Positions 43,546 through 53,015 of a stretch of 53,015 bases of DNA are shown piece by piece. Under the pieces are notes generated by a model that was given only the letters and a program-made list of their open reading frames with translations, did no database searches and was not told the DNA's origin. Each line of letters opens with the position of its first letter. The stretch's first letter is position 1. The position numbers and the translations under genes were made by a program. This DNA is from Verrucomicrobiota bacterium (GTDB lineage: Bacteria > Verrucomicrobiota > Verrucomicrobiia > JAWXBN01): assembly GCA_034440155.1 (NCBI GenBank), contig JAWXBN010000090.1, positions 1 to 53,015 on the forward strand, written 5' to 3'.

Positions 43546-44199
43546 ATGCTTCAGAGACGCAGACGTATATATTATTACTCCATCCTCTCAGCATTTTTCC
43601 TGTTAGTTTTGGTGGTCACCTCTTTTTATCTCTATCAAAAACTCTCTCCCAGGCCTCCCGAAAAACCCTTTCCATCGACGGGGGGTGAAAGTTTCCCCGT
43701 CCGGGTCATCTATGACATCCCGCAGTTCTACCAAGATGATCCGCTTTGGTACCACGATGAGATCGGTATCAGTGGTTCACGCATGGGGCCGGAAGGTTGT
43801 GCGGTGACGGCAGCAGCCATGACCCTTGACTCCATGGGCATTGATACCGATCCAGGGAGATTAAATGCTTATTTATCAAAAACACACGGGGGCTACACTG
43901 CCAGGGGCTGGATTTACTGGGAAAAGGCTGCGGAGATACAGCCCAGCAAGGTTTATAAGGCTTTTGAAGGGATGGGCGACCACAAACTGATTGATGAATC
44001 TCTCAAAAAAGGCCTTACGCCGATCATCAAGATTTACTTGCCAAATGGGGTCAGCCATTTTGTCGTGGTCATCGGCAAGGAGAAAAAACGTTACCTCATC
44101 CGCGATCCCAGTTCCCGTTTCGACGGGCAAATTGTTTATCTCGATGAAGCGCACCCCCAGACCCTCATCTACGGTGTACGCCTCTATGATTACCGTTAA
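43546..44199 (+). CDS. Membrane-anchored C39-like peptidase domain protein
   Basis: 217 residues. A membrane helix near 9-30 (ILSAFFLLVLVVTSFYLY) precedes a papain-like C39 domain exposed to the periplasm. It has Cys85 in GPEGCAVTAAAMTL, His171 in GVSHFVVVIG and the Asp in YLIRDPSSRF. The phrase IPQFYQDDPLWY is the typical domain start. Such stand-alone domains may cleave peptides or bind them without activity; all three catalytic residues appear present here. Its stop codon overlaps that of the convergent tatC gene (TTAA). Confidence 0.87.
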   Translation: MLQRRRRIYYYSILSAFFLLVLVVTSFYLYQKLSPRPPEKPFPSTGGESFPVRVIYDIPQFYQDDPLWYHDEIGISGSRMGPEGCAVTAAAMTLDSMGIDTDPGRLNAYLSKTHGGYTARGWIYWEKAAEIQPSKVYKAFEGMGDHKLIDESLKKGLTPIIKIYLPNGVSHFVVVIGKEKKRYLIRDPSSRFDGQIVYLDEAHPQTLIYGVRLYDYR

Positions 44200-44960
44200 T
44201 TAGCCGCCTTACGTTCCCGAAAGAGAGCGATCCAGACACATATCTCATAAAGACCATAGAGCGGTAGGGATAATGCCATGAGGGTGAAGGCATCCGATGT
44301 CGGCGTCACAGCAGCAGCGATAATAACAATAATCAAAAAAGCATAACGCCTGCCCTTACTGAGCACCCGGGCAGGTAATACTCCCAGCCGGTTTAAAATC
44401 AAAACCACAATCGGTAATTCGAATGAAAGGCCAAAGGCTAGAAGGAAATTCGATACAAATGAGAAATAACCCATCATGGACCAGCTGGGTTTAAAACCCA
44501 TTTTTAAGGATTGGGAAAAAAAGAAGTCTAGAGTCAGGGGTAATAACAAAAAGTAAGCAAAAAGGACCCCCGTCAAAAAAAGAAAAATCCCTGATCCTAC
44601 CCCCGGTAAAATGTATTTTTTTTCTTTTTTTGTCAATGCTGGTAGGATGAATTCCCCGAGAAAATACAGGATAAATGGGGCCGAAATAACAGCCCCTCCA
44701 TACATCGCGATATTCAGTACCATATTAAAAGAATCCGCCACCCCGAGATTCAATAAAAAACTCTTTGGATCCCCTAATCCGTTGACTTTCGAAAGCGGAT
44801 ACAAGTAAAGATTCACCAGTTCATCCGTAAAAATAAACCCGATCAAGATTCCGAGGGCGACAGCAATCACCATTTTGACAATCGCTTTGCGCAAATCATC
44901 CAAATGTTCGAGGAATGATTTATATCCTCCACTATCGATTAATGCCCGTTCGTCATCCAT
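44196..44960 (-). CDS. tatC: Twin-arginine translocase subunit TatC
   Basis: 254 residues from ATG 44960; a TTG at 44990 would add ten residues. TatC recognises twin-arginine signal peptides of folded substrates. FLEHLDDLRKAIVKMVIAVALG at the start, six membrane helices, and the SFELPIVVLILNRLGVL and AAVTPTSDAFTLMALSLPLYGLYE segments are typical. A terminator separates it from tatA upstream, so tatC either has its own promoter or depends on read-through. Confidence 0.95.
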   Translation of the reverse strand: MDDERALIDSGGYKSFLEHLDDLRKAIVKMVIAVALGILIGFIFTDELVNLYLYPLSKVNGLGDPKSFLLNLGVADSFNMVLNIAMYGGAVISAPFILYFLGEFILPALTKKEKKYILPGVGSGIFLFLTGVLFAYFLLLPLTLDFFFSQSLKMGFKPSWSMMGYFSFVSNFLLAFGLSFELPIVVLILNRLGVLPARVLSKGRRYAFLIIVIIAAAVTPTSDAFTLMALSLPLYGLYEICVWIALFRERKAAN

Positions 44961-44973
44961 TTGATATGCAGAA

Positions 44974-45009
44974 TAAAAAAGCGGCTTCAACTGTTAAATT
45001 CAAGCCGCC
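44974..45009 (-). terminator. Hairpin terminator between tatA and tatC
   Basis: GCGGCTT (7 bases) pairs with AAGCCGC across a 14-base loop and, on the minus strand, is followed by TTTTTTA. It lies just 39 bases after the tatA stop and would partly end the tolB-pal-tatA transcript before tatC. Confidence 0.78.
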
Positions 45010-45047
45010 TTTCTGTAAATTTTTTTAATAAAATCAATGAGGGGGAA

Positions 45048-45254
45048 CTACTTTTTATCCTCATCATTTTTCTTGTCTGATTTGGCACCGGAATCATCCA
45101 CATCCTTAGCCTTCTTAAATTCATTAATGGCTTTCCCGAGGCCCTTGGCTAATTCAGGCAACTTTGCCCCGCCAAAAAGAAGAATGACAATGCCCAAAAT
45201 AATGATCCACTCATATCCACCCGGCATACCAAAAGCAAAAATAGGATTAATCAT
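45048..45254 (-). CDS. tatA: Sec-independent translocase subunit TatA
   Basis: 68 residues. A short N-terminal region ends in the membrane helix and hinge WIIILGIVILLFGGAKLPEL, then an amphipathic helix AKGLGKAINEFKKAK and an acidic/lysine tail, all typical of TatA. TatA oligomers form the pore or membrane-thinning patch of the Tat system. It follows the pal gene by one base and precedes tatC, so Tat and Tol-Pal genes form one block here. No tatB is visible; TatA may act in both roles. Confidence 0.96.
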   Translation of the reverse strand: MINPIFAFGMPGGYEWIIILGIVILLFGGAKLPELAKGLGKAINEFKKAKDVDDSGAKSDKKNDEDKK

Positions 45255-45255
45255 A

Positions 45256-45825
45256 TTATTTCTTTACGATACCAAATTCACAACGACGGTTAAGAGCCCA
45301 AGCTTTTTCGTTATTCACTTTATCCAGAGGACGTTCAAATCCATAACTCAATGTTCCCACCCTCTTCCCGCTGATACCCAGACCGATCAAATAATCACGG
45401 CAAGCAATCGCACGGCGTTCACCCAAGGCACGGTTATAATCGGCTGTTCCGCGCTCATCCGTGTGCCCGAGGATATAAATATTCATATCAGCGTTTTGTT
45501 TCAGATAGGTTGCGACAGTCTCAAGCTTCGAACGCTGATCTGGAGCGATCGTGGAGCTATCGAATCCAAACTGCACGTTATACAGTTTAAGGGTTTGTTT
45601 ATCGAGATTTTTGTCAGGATCAAAACTATCACCCACTCCAAAAGTACGGTCGGCAGGCATTTCAGTCGCAGAATCCCAACCTCCTGCGTTAGCCCCCGCA
45701 CTTCCCGCGCCTGCGCCTGCGCCGGGATCCTGCAGGTCTTCGGAAGCACAACCAGCCAAGAAGGCGACACCAGCACATAGAATGAGGATTTTGAAACGAT
45801 AGATAAGTTCGATCATTGTTTTCAT
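45256..45825 (-). CDS. pal: Peptidoglycan-associated lipoprotein Pal
   Basis: 189 residues. The signal sequence ends in the lipobox LAGC (Cys about 26). After a Gly/Ala-rich linker the OmpA-C domain begins: VQFGFDSSTIAPDQRSKLE, YILGHTDERGTADYN, LGERRAIACRDYLIGLGI and SYGFERPLDK. Pal anchors the outer membrane to peptidoglycan and meets TolB. The start choice between ATG 45825 and the ATG three codons later is not settled. tolB lies 54 bases upstream. Confidence 0.96.
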   Translation of the reverse strand: MKTMIELIYRFKILILCAGVAFLAGCASEDLQDPGAGAGAGSAGANAGGWDSATEMPADRTFGVGDSFDPDKNLDKQTLKLYNVQFGFDSSTIAPDQRSKLETVATYLKQNADMNIYILGHTDERGTADYNRALGERRAIACRDYLIGLGISGKRVGTLSYGFERPLDKVNNEKAWALNRRCEFGIVKK

Positions 45826-45879
45826 GGAGATATATTAATCAATATTGGAATCAATCAGTTTTTTAAGTTTTTTAATAGG

Positions 45880-47064
45880 TTATCGGGACCAGGTTGATTC
45901 CGTCGCATTTCCCGATCCTCCAACTACTTGTAAAGTTTCCCCGCTACCAACGTCAAGAACAATAAGATCAGAGCCACCCCCGCGGTGGCGGGTATAAATT
46001 AATTGACGGCCATTTGGTGACCAACAAGGATCTGTACTTTCATCCCCTTGTGTCACCGTTTTTGTCTGTTTTGTCGCGAGGTCATAGATGGCAATCTGGA
46101 ATCTCCCACCTTGGCGCGTGGTAAAAGCGATTAATTTTCCGTCGGGTGACCAGTTTGGCCGAGTGCTGTAAGTGGAGCCTGTCGAAAGACGCTCGGAATT
46201 CCCCCCCCCTTTAGAAATGATGTAGAGCTGCACGCTGCCACGTTCATCCGACACATAACAAAGCCTTTGCCCATCTGGCGACCATGTAGGTGAAGACGAT
46301 GTGCCCCGAGTCTTTGTGACGCGGGCAGGTTTATCCTTGCCCACTCCTGTGAGTGGAATCAAGGCGATCTCGGGTGTCCCGAAAATACTCGCTGAAAAGG
46401 CAATCTCGGAATTATCAGGAGAAATGGCTCCCCCGGTATTTGTCCCGGCATAGGCAGCCACGGTTTTCCGGTCTTTCTCCACAAGCCTCTGGAGGACTAG
46501 ATCAGGGAATCCAGCTTTGTAGCTCGTATAAACCAAGTATTTACCGTCACGGGAAAGACTGGGACCCACATTGAGCTTTTGGTCACTAGTTGCTTGCCGG
46601 GCATTAGCCCCATCATAGTCGGACAAGAAAATTTCCTTTTTACCCCCGCGCTCTGTGACAAAAGCGATCTTGCTATTCCCAATGCCTTTGACACCAAATT
46701 CCGCCTTCACAATTTCATCCCCCAGACCGTGAGCACCGTCACGGGGAGAACCGGCAAATGACTGGTCGATAATCGTCTTTCCAGTAGTATCCACCACGAC
46801 TCCTTGCACGCCCGAGGCACTTGAGGTACCTTTCACCGTATAACGTCCTAATCCCGCGGCCACGATCTTAAATCCTTGGATTCGTAAATCCTGCTCGAGG
46901 ACTTTAGTCGCTTCCGCCCCGCCTGCACCTGTAATTGTTTCAACAGTAATCGGAGTCTGAGCTTTTGATGCGACTTGGACCGTAATGGCCTGTTCTTGGG
47001 CAAATACGGGTAGGGATATAAAAATCAGTGAAAGACAAAAAAATGATATGTTTCTGAGTATCAT
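45880..47064 (-). CDS. tolB: Tol-Pal system protein TolB
   Basis: 394 residues from ATG 47064, where a normal signal peptide (MILRNISFFCLSLIFISLPVF split at residue 20) begins; the frame is open to 47172, but that extension is not signal-like. An N-terminal alpha-beta domain is followed by a six-bladed propeller with repeated WSPDGQRLCYVSDERG-, WSPDGKLIAFTTRQGG- and WSPNGRQLIYTRHRGG-like blades. TolB is periplasmic and links TolA and Pal. Adjacent pal confirms the assignment. Confidence 0.95.
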   Translation of the reverse strand: MILRNISFFCLSLIFISLPVFAQEQAITVQVASKAQTPITVETITGAGGAEATKVLEQDLRIQGFKIVAAGLGRYTVKGTSSASGVQGVVVDTTGKTIIDQSFAGSPRDGAHGLGDEIVKAEFGVKGIGNSKIAFVTERGGKKEIFLSDYDGANARQATSDQKLNVGPSLSRDGKYLVYTSYKAGFPDLVLQRLVEKDRKTVAAYAGTNTGGAISPDNSEIAFSASIFGTPEIALIPLTGVGKDKPARVTKTRGTSSSPTWSPDGQRLCYVSDERGSVQLYIISKGGGNSERLSTGSTYSTRPNWSPDGKLIAFTTRQGGRFQIAIYDLATKQTKTVTQGDESTDPCWSPNGRQLIYTRHRGGGSDLIVLDVGSGETLQVVGGSGNATESTWSR

Positions 47065-47192
47065 ACATTCCAAGAAAAGCATTTCTCCCATTACATCAAG
47101 CGCAATCTGGTTTATTCTTCCCAAAACCCGACCACGCAGATCTGAAAAAATCGCCCACTTTTCCTCTCCCACGCTTTTCCTCTCCCACGCTT

Positions 47193-50100
47193 TTACTTCA
47201 CCAGGTCTTGGTTAGTCCGGGTATCACGGGTGGCGATTTTTGCGGGTTCATAATTCAGGTAAGGAGAAAGCCACCTTTCAGCCTCCTCCTGGGAGATTTG
47301 TTTACGCAGGGCGTAGTCGATGACTTGGTCGCGCCCGAGTTTACCCACCGCAAAATAATGGCTTTCGGGATGGGCAAAATATAACCCGCTTACCGAACTA
47401 GCCGGCCACATCGCGCAGCTTTCCGTCAGGGTAATACCCGCATTTTTCTCCACGTCGAGCAGGCTCCAGAGAGTGTTCTTCTCGGTATGGTCCGGACAAG
47501 CGGGATACCCCGGTGCTGGACGGATACCTCGGTATTTCTCCTCGATGAGTTCGTCATTGGAAAGCCCCTCGGTCTTACCGTAACCGAAAAATTCACGGGC
47601 TTTTTTATGCATGAGCTCTGCAAACGCCTCGGCTAAGCGGTCGGCCAAGGCCTTCGCCATGATTGACTGGTAATCGTCGTGGTCTTTCTCGAAACGAGCA
47701 CAGAGTGTATCCAGACCGGCACCCGTCGTGACAGCAAATCCACCCAGATAATCCTTGAGCCCGCTCGCCTTAGGCGCGATAAAATCCGCCAAAGCCTCAT
47801 TGGGTTTGCCTTCACCTTTATTCATCTGCTGACGCAGCGTATGGAGACTCGTGAGCAATTTGCTGCGGGACTCATCGGTATAGACCTCGATGGTCTCTCC
47901 CACACTATTGGCGGGGAAGAACCCGATCACGGCGCGGGCTTGAAGCCATTTATTTGCGATGATTTCCGAGAGCAATTTGCGGGCATCGTCGTAAAGCTCC
48001 CGGGCTTCCTTTCCAATCACTGGATCATTAAAGATTTTCGGGAAACGACCGCGGAGTTCCCACGTATGGAAAAAGGGTGACCAATCGATAAACTCGGCAA
48101 TTTGTGCGAGGTCAAAATCTTCAAACGTACGGATACCGGTGAATTCAGGCCGGGCAATTTGCTCGGGCTCCCAAGCAATTTGCGGGGCGCGCTGGCGGGA
48201 TTCATCCAGAGAAAGGAGGTTGGCTGCAGAACGGCGCAGGGCATGGTCCTCGCGGATTTTGGCCTGCTCGACTTTCAGGTCCGCAGCAAATCGCTCACGG
48301 TTCACCGGATTAAGCAACTGTGAAACCACGGGTACGGAGCGGGAGGCATCGAGGACATGGATGACTTCCTTGCTATAATGCTGGGCGATTTTCACGGCGG
48401 TGTGTGCTTTACTGGTCGTGGCCCCACCGATCAGAAGCGGCAGGGTAAAGCCTTCACGCTCCATCTCGCGGGCGACATGCATCATCTCATCTAGTGAAGG
48501 CGTGATCAGCCCGCTTAACCCGATCACATCGACTTTCTCTTCCCGGGCACGGGCGAGTATTTTATCACAGGCGACCATGACCCCCATGTCGATCACTTCA
48601 TAATTATTACATTGCAGGACGACCCCGACAATATTTTTACCGATATCATGGACGTCACCTTTGACCGTGGCCATTAATACTTTGCCCTGGGCACGGGTGT
48701 CCCCGCTGAGACGTTTTTCTTCTTCCATGTAAGGAATCAGGTAAGCGACGGCTTTTTTCATGACACGCGCACTTTTTACGACTTGAGGTAGGAACATTTT
48801 TCCCTCACCAAAAAGGTCGCCCACTACATTCATCCCGCCCATGAGCGGGCCTTCGATGACCAGAAGTGGTTTCGGATATTTCTGGCGGGCCTCCTCGACA
48901 TCGGCATCGATGAATTCAATAATGCCTTTAATCAAAGCGTGTTTGAGCCTTTCTTCTACTGTCCCCTCACGCCAGCTCATGTCTTCCTTCGACTCGGCTT
49001 TTCCCGTTTTTTTGACGGTTTCAGCAAAATTCACGAGGCGTTCTGTGGCATCGATGCGACGGTTAAGCAGCACATCCTCGACCATTTCCATAAGGTCTTT
49101 GGGCACCTCCTCATACACGGCTAATTGCCCGGCATTCACGATCCCCATATCTAGCCCGGCCTTGATCGCATGGTAAAGGAATGCCGAATGCATCGCCTCG
49201 CGAACGTGGTTATTGCCCCGGAAACTAAATGAAATATTACTGATCCCTCCGCTGACTTTGGCATGGGGCAAGTTGCCCTTGATCCAATGCGTCGCGCGGA
49301 TGAAATCCACCGCATAATTATTATGCTCCTCGATACCCGTGGCCACAGTCAGTACATTGGGATCAAAAATAATGTCTTCCGGCGGGAATCCAACCGTATC
49401 CGTCAGCAGCCTGTATGCGCGTGTGCAAATCTCGACACGGCGCTCAAAGGAATCAGCCTGCCCCTTTTCATCAAAAGCCATGACGACCACCGCCGCCCCA
49501 TAAGCGCGGACGAGGCGTGCCTGATCGATAAATTTCGCTTCGCCCTCTTTCATGCTGATGGAGTTCACAATCGCTTTGCCCTGCGTACACTGGAGCCCTG
49601 CCTCGATCACCGACCATTTGGAGCTGTCGATCATCAGGGGCACACGTGAGATGTGCGGCTCGGAGGCGATGAGATTAAGGAATGTCCGCATCGCGGCTTC
49701 CCCCTCGATCATTCCTTCATCCATATTAATGTCGAGAATCTGGGCGCCATTATCCACTTGCTGCCGGGCGACATCGAGGGCGGCTTCGAATTGATTTTCC
49801 TTGATGAGCTTGGAAAATTTTGGCGAACCCGTCACGTTACAGCGTTCCCCTATATTTACGAAGTTCGTTTCCTTGACGACATTCAGGGGCTCAAGCCCGC
49901 TCAAGGAAAGGATATGATTGGGCTGTGGCCATTGGCGAGGCTTGGATTTCGCAGCGACCTTGGCGATCTCGCGAATGTGATCCGGGGTCGTCCCACAACA
50001 ACCACCGACAATATTCAGCCAGCCGGCCTTGAGCCATTCTTCGATCATGGGAGCCATGGTCTCAGGGGTCTCGGGGAACCCCGTCGCTGACAGGGGATCG

Positions 50101-50936
50101 GGCAACCCGGCATTTGGATAAATACAAAGTGGGACGTGCGCAAGTTGCGCGAGCTCCTCGACATACGGGCGCATTTCTTCAGGCCCGAGAGCACAGTTTA
50201 ATCCTACAGTCAAAAGGTTCGGCGTGTGGCTGATGGAGTTCCAAAAAGCCCCGATCGTCTGGCCGGAAAGGGTGCGGCCACTCCGGTCGGTAATCGTGCC
50301 CGAGAGCATCACCGGCAGTTGTTTACCACTGTCATTAAAGTATTTTTGAACGGCAAAAATCGCAGCTTTGAGCACGAGCGTATCAAAAGTCGTCTCGATC
50401 AAGATCACGTCGCTACCTCCTTCGACCAAGGCTTTAACCTGCTCGTAGTACGCTTCGACAAATTGCTCGTAAGTGTGTGTCCGGTACGCGGGATTATCGA
50501 TATTTACCGCGAGTGAAAGCGTCCGGTTGGTCGGTCCCATCGCCCCGGCGACCAATGCAATCTTCCCAGGATTTTTTGCGACAAAATCATCCGCGGCCTT
50601 CCGCGCAATTTGTGCAGCGGCAAAATTCATCTCAGCTACCAAGGACTCCATTTGGTAGTCATGCATGGCGATTGTTGTCCCACTGAAAGTATTTGTCTCA
50701 ATCAAGTTCGCACCGGCTTCAAGGTATTGCATATGAACCTCATACACCACCTCAGGCTTAGTCAGGACAAGCAGGTCGTTATTCCCTTTGACATCAATAG
50801 GCCAGTCCTTGAAGCGTTCACCCCGATAATCCGATTCTTCGAGTTTATAACGTTGAATCATGGTTCCCATCGCGCCGTCGATGACCAAGATTTTTTCTTT
50901 GAGGATATTTTTAAGTGTAAGGATGTCGTATTTCAT
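47193..50936 (-). CDS. metH: Cobalamin-dependent methionine synthase MetH
   Basis: 1247 residues with all four MetH modules. The homocysteine domain (about 1-325) holds [13 protein letters not shown] and the zinc cysteines in [12 protein letters not shown] and [14 protein letters not shown]. The methyltetrahydrofolate domain (about 345-620) has [14 protein letters not shown] and [15 protein letters not shown]-like sequence. The B12 domain carries [14 protein letters not shown] with the cobalt-ligand H763. The activation domain (about 920-1230) reactivates oxidised cobalamin with SAM. It makes methionine by methylating homocysteine. Four copies of the repeated word (sense GCAAATTGC) occur at 47855-48183. 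No cobalamin riboswitch is seen in the 114-base leader. Confidence 0.98.
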   Translation of the reverse strand: MKYDILTLKNILKEKILVIDGAMGTMIQRYKLEESDYRGERFKDWPIDVKGNNDLLVLTKPEVVYEVHMQYLEAGANLIETNTFSGTTIAMHDYQMESLVAEMNFAAAQIARKAADDFVAKNPGKIALVAGAMGPTNRTLSLAVNIDNPAYRTHTYEQFVEAYYEQVKALVEGGSDVILIETTFDTLVLKAAIFAVQKYFNDSGKQLPVMLSGTITDRSGRTLSGQTIGAFWNSISHTPNLLTVGLNCALGPEEMRPYVEELAQLAHVPLCIYPNAGLPDPLSATGFPETPETMAPMIEEWLKAGWLNIVGGCCGTTPDHIREIAKVAAKSKPRQWPQPNHILSLSGLEPLNVVKETNFVNIGERCNVTGSPKFSKLIKENQFEAALDVARQQVDNGAQILDINMDEGMIEGEAAMRTFLNLIASEPHISRVPLMIDSSKWSVIEAGLQCTQGKAIVNSISMKEGEAKFIDQARLVRAYGAAVVVMAFDEKGQADSFERRVEICTRAYRLLTDTVGFPPEDIIFDPNVLTVATGIEEHNNYAVDFIRATHWIKGNLPHAKVSGGISNISFSFRGNNHVREAMHSAFLYHAIKAGLDMGIVNAGQLAVYEEVPKDLMEMVEDVLLNRRIDATERLVNFAETVKKTGKAESKEDMSWREGTVEERLKHALIKGIIEFIDADVEEARQKYPKPLLVIEGPLMGGMNVVGDLFGEGKMFLPQVVKSARVMKKAVAYLIPYMEEEKRLSGDTRAQGKVLMATVKGDVHDIGKNIVGVVLQCNNYEVIDMGVMVACDKILARAREEKVDVIGLSGLITPSLDEMMHVAREMEREGFTLPLLIGGATTSKAHTAVKIAQHYSKEVIHVLDASRSVPVVSQLLNPVNRERFAADLKVEQAKIREDHALRRSAANLLSLDESRQRAPQIAWEPEQIARPEFTGIRTFEDFDLAQIAEFIDWSPFFHTWELRGRFPKIFNDPVIGKEARELYDDARKLLSEIIANKWLQARAVIGFFPANSVGETIEVYTDESRSKLLTSLHTLRQQMNKGEGKPNEALADFIAPKASGLKDYLGGFAVTTGAGLDTLCARFEKDHDDYQSIMAKALADRLAEAFAELMHKKAREFFGYGKTEGLSNDELIEEKYRGIRPAPGYPACPDHTEKNTLWSLLDVEKNAGITLTESCAMWPASSVSGLYFAHPESHYFAVGKLGRDQVIDYALRKQISQEEAERWLSPYLNYEPAKIATRDTRTNQDLVK

Positions 50937-50963
50937 ATCAAGTTATCAAGATATGATGATATG
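50934..50963 (-). promoter_or_regulatory. AT-rich inverted/direct repeats at the metH start
   Basis: CATATCA and TGATATG form a 7-base inverted repeat with 16 bases between, overlapping the metH start codon. Inside are further ATCAAG/CTTGAT-like units. Repeats in this position could bind a repressor of methionine metabolism. The sequence shows only the repeats; no regulator gene is nearby. Confidence 0.35.
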
Positions 50964-51050
50964 ACATTTCGAATTCCTTCGCAACCGTTTTTTTCGTGCA
51001 AGACATATTTTATCTTAAAATAAAATTCCCTTTTAACCGTCGGTCCTTAA

Positions 51051-53015
51051 TCAAACCACAAACTCTTTTATCAAGGGCTTGATACCCGTCAGCTCGATAC
51101 TGCGTGTATCTGGTTGCGAGCCACCGACATAGAGCTTGAAGCGGCCGGGTTCAACAAAACGTTTTCCGGCATCATCAGTCACGAGGAGTTGATCCCGGTC
51201 GATTAAAAGCCGGATTGTCCGGGATTCCCCTGCCTTGAGATGGATTCTTTCGAAAGCGGCAAGCTGGCGGATGGGGGTCGGGTAATTACTTTCACAATCG
51301 CTGACATAGGCTTGGACGACCTCGTCGCCATCGCGCAAACCTGGATTTGAAAGAGTGACTTCCGCCACGATTTCAGGAGTGACGGAGACTTGAAGATGAT
51401 TGTATGTAAATTCCGCATAACTGAGCCCGTAACCGAAAGGGTAAAGTGGATCACCGCGGAAAAAACGATACGTGCGGTTATCCATGGCATAATCGCTGAA
51501 ATCGGGTAAATCGTCTGTGGAACGGTAGAAAGTGAATGGCAACCGGCCCGATGGATTCGTTTCTCCAAAAAGAATCTCGGCAATGGCCTTTCCCCCTTCC
51601 GCACCCGGATACCATCCTTGGAGAATAGCCGGGAGATTCTCATCTGCCCAGACGGGAGCAAGGGCACTGCCGCTCATGAGGACGAGAATGACCGGCTTTC
51701 CTGTGGCGGCGACTTTTTGGATCAAAATATTTTGTACAGCGGGTAATTCAATGGCCGTTTTGTCCCCGGCAGCTTCTGAGTTAAAGGCATCTCCCGCTTC
51801 TCCTTCAATGCGTGGGGTGAGGCCCATGAACATTACGACGACATCGGATCGTCGTGCCGCGATGAGGGCCTCGGAGATACGGTCGTCATCCTCGGCACAA
51901 GCCTCGGTGCGTGCAGAGATGTGTTCACACCCCCGGGCATGCCAGACTCTGCATCCTGACTCGACAGCTTCGAGAATGCCTTCCAGCGGGGTGATCTGAC
52001 GGGTCGGAGTACCATTGTAGTTACCCAGTAAGATATCGCGCAAATCTGCATTTGGTCCGATAACGGCAATCGATTTAATTTTCTTTCGATCCAGCGGGAG
52101 CAAATTGCCCCGGTTACGCAAGAGCACGATACTCTGACGCGCGGCATCGAGGGCGGCCTGACGGTGGGCATCACACTCGATAATTTCATAAGGTGTATCA
52201 CTTAAAGGGGCTGAACCCTCCGGATCGAAAATGCCGAGGCGAAATTTCACCCGGAGCAAATTGCGCAGGACTCCATCAATCTCGGACTCAGTGATGAGAC
52301 CGCGCTCAAAAGCAAGGGTCACCCCCTGCTCCCAATCAGTCAGGCAATCAACTCCGTTTTTGAGTTCCATTGCGGCAGCCTCGGCATAATCAGCACATTT
52401 TTTATGTTCCTTATAAAGTGCCTCTCCTGCCCCGGCATCACTGACGACAGCCCCGTCGAAACCCCATTCCCCACGCAAAATGTCTTTGAGCAGGAAAGTA
52501 TTTGCACTCGCAGGCACTCCATTAATCGCATTATAAGCACTCATGACGGAATTCGCCCCCGCTTCCACACACATTTTGAATGCGGGCAAATAAGTCTCCC
52601 GCATATCACGCATGGAAACAACCGAATCAAAGCTCAGCCGTGTGGCCTCCGGCCCACTATGAATAGCAAAATGTTTCGGAGTCGCACAAACCTTCAGGTG
52701 ATCGGGGTCATCACCTTGGAGACCTTTGACGTAAGCGACTCCGAGGGAGCCGGTCAAAAAAGGGTCTTCACCATAGGTCTCATGGCCGCGGCCCCAGCGT
52801 GGATCCCGGAAAATATTAATATTTGGCGCCCAAAAAGTCAGCCCTTTATAGGTGCCAAAGTCGCCCTGCCTCACGGACTCATGATGACGCGCACGGCCTT
52901 CGAGGGCTATAATCTCTCCCATTTTTAATACCATATACCTGGAAAAAGTCGCTGCCATGGCGATGGCTTGGGGAAATACAGTCGCCGAGCCACTGCGCGC
53001 CAGACCATGGAGGGC
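51051..53015 (-). CDS. Glycoside hydrolase family 3 (beta-glucosidase/xylosidase type), N-terminus outside window
   Basis: At least 654 codons; the frame is open through the window edge (position 53015), where it already reads ALHGLARSGSATVFPQAIAMA, an internal GH3 segment, so the true start lies beyond. The core features are GLTFWAPNINIFRDPRWGRG (two stretches), KHFAIHSGPEATR, the nucleophile Asp in FDGAVVSDAGAGEA, then the C-terminal alpha-beta domain (VVMFMGLTPRIEGEAGD) and a fibronectin-like end (EVVQAYVSDCESNYPTPIRQLAAF in pieces). GH3 enzymes of this plan release glucose or xylose from beta-linked oligosaccharides. Two copies of the repeated word (sense GCAATTTGC) lie at 52100 and 52256. 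Secretion cannot be judged without the N-terminus. Confidence 0.93.
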   Translation of the reverse strand, partial: ALHGLARSGSATVFPQAIAMAATFSRYMVLKMGEIIALEGRARHHESVRQGDFGTYKGLTFWAPNINIFRDPRWGRGHETYGEDPFLTGSLGVAYVKGLQGDDPDHLKVCATPKHFAIHSGPEATRLSFDSVVSMRDMRETYLPAFKMCVEAGANSVMSAYNAINGVPASANTFLLKDILRGEWGFDGAVVSDAGAGEALYKEHKKCADYAEAAAMELKNGVDCLTDWEQGVTLAFERGLITESEIDGVLRNLLRVKFRLGIFDPEGSAPLSDTPYEIIECDAHRQAALDAARQSIVLLRNRGNLLPLDRKKIKSIAVIGPNADLRDILLGNYNGTPTRQITPLEGILEAVESGCRVWHARGCEHISARTEACAEDDDRISEALIAARRSDVVVMFMGLTPRIEGEAGDAFNSEAAGDKTAIELPAVQNILIQKVAATGKPVILVLMSGSALAPVWADENLPAILQGWYPGAEGGKAIAEILFGETNPSGRLPFTFYRSTDDLPDFSDYAMDNRTYRFFRGDPLYPFGYGLSYAEFTYNHLQVSVTPEIVAEVTLSNPGLRDGDEVVQAYVSDCESNYPTPIRQLAAFERIHLKAGESRTIRLLIDRDQLLVTDDAGKRFVEPGRFKLYVGGSQPDTRSIELTGIKPLIKEFVV

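Noticed and set aside
47855-48183. Clustered repeats in metH as a CRISPR-like array
   Set aside because: The units are 9 bases, unevenly spaced and inside a coding gene; no spacers or cas genes.
50937-51050. Cobalamin or SAM riboswitch before metH
   Set aside because: The 114-base leader shows neither a B12-box-like segment nor a SAM-type core; only short AT repeats.

Overview
The window is chromosomal DNA of a Gram-negative bacterium, most likely of the phylum Verrucomicrobiota. The strongest taxonomic marker is a five-gene run (33.6-40.3 kb, minus strand) that matches the Akkermansia Amuc_1098-Amuc_1102 pilus-like cluster in order, length and architecture. LpxB and LpxI (lipid A), TolR/TolA/TolB/Pal and TatA/TatC confirm a diderm envelope. 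Two-subunit 2-oxoacid:ferredoxin oxidoreductase genes suggest at least facultatively anaerobic metabolism.

Layout. 0.1-0.9 kb: a PIN-toxin/Phd-antitoxin pair. 1.0-4.3 kb: ffh-rpsP-trmD-rplS, closed by a strong terminator. 4.3-6.0 kb: an insertion-like stretch with a second toxin-antitoxin cassette between imperfect direct repeats, then palindrome-rich non-coding DNA. 6.0-13.2 kb: a solute-binding lipoprotein, then rnhB-yraN (usually neighbours of trmD-rplS), dapF-dapA-dapB, folK, lpxI and lpxB. 13.2-17 kb: a PDZ-like secreted protein, a TatD nuclease, a YqgE protein, tRNA-Val, an orphan response regulator with a CxxC...CxxC tail and a peroxiredoxin. 17.2-21.7 kb: korAB-like genes and tolR-tolA. 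21.7-26.2 kb: divergent class II and class I FBP aldolases, then one continuous 722-codon reading frame joining a low-molecular-weight protein phosphatase, ribose-5-phosphate isomerase B and serine hydroxymethyltransferase. 26.3-31.9 kb: a pseudopilin, a ferritin-like diiron candidate, an aldo/keto reductase, rho and coaE. 31.9-40.3 kb: a pseudopilin, a Tyr/Thr/Asn-rich secreted protein with a P-domain-like C-terminus, and the pilus-like cluster. 40.5-53 kb: gatCA, a HEAT-repeat lipoprotein, a C39-like protein, tatC, tatA, pal, tolB, metH and the 3' part of a GH3 glycosidase cut by the window edge.

The most unusual signal belongs to no gene. The 9-base near-palindrome GCAAATTGC (reverse complement GCAATTTGC) occurs 25 times by my hand count, against about 0.4 expected for a random 9-mer on both strands. 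It lies in three codon phases, in intergenic DNA and in a terminator loop, and it is absent from two blocks of about 11-13 kb, one of which holds the pilus genes. It behaves like a genome-wide DNA-level word, comparable in kind to cyanobacterial HIP1 or to DNA uptake sequences. Other notable points are the triple enzyme fusion, a -1 frame break at an A AAA AAC heptamer in a toxin gene, direct repeats around that toxin cassette inside a normally compact ribosomal/tRNA operon, and a secreted protein plus pseudopilin attached to the pilus cluster.

All calls come from reading the sequence and remembered family features; no database search was run.
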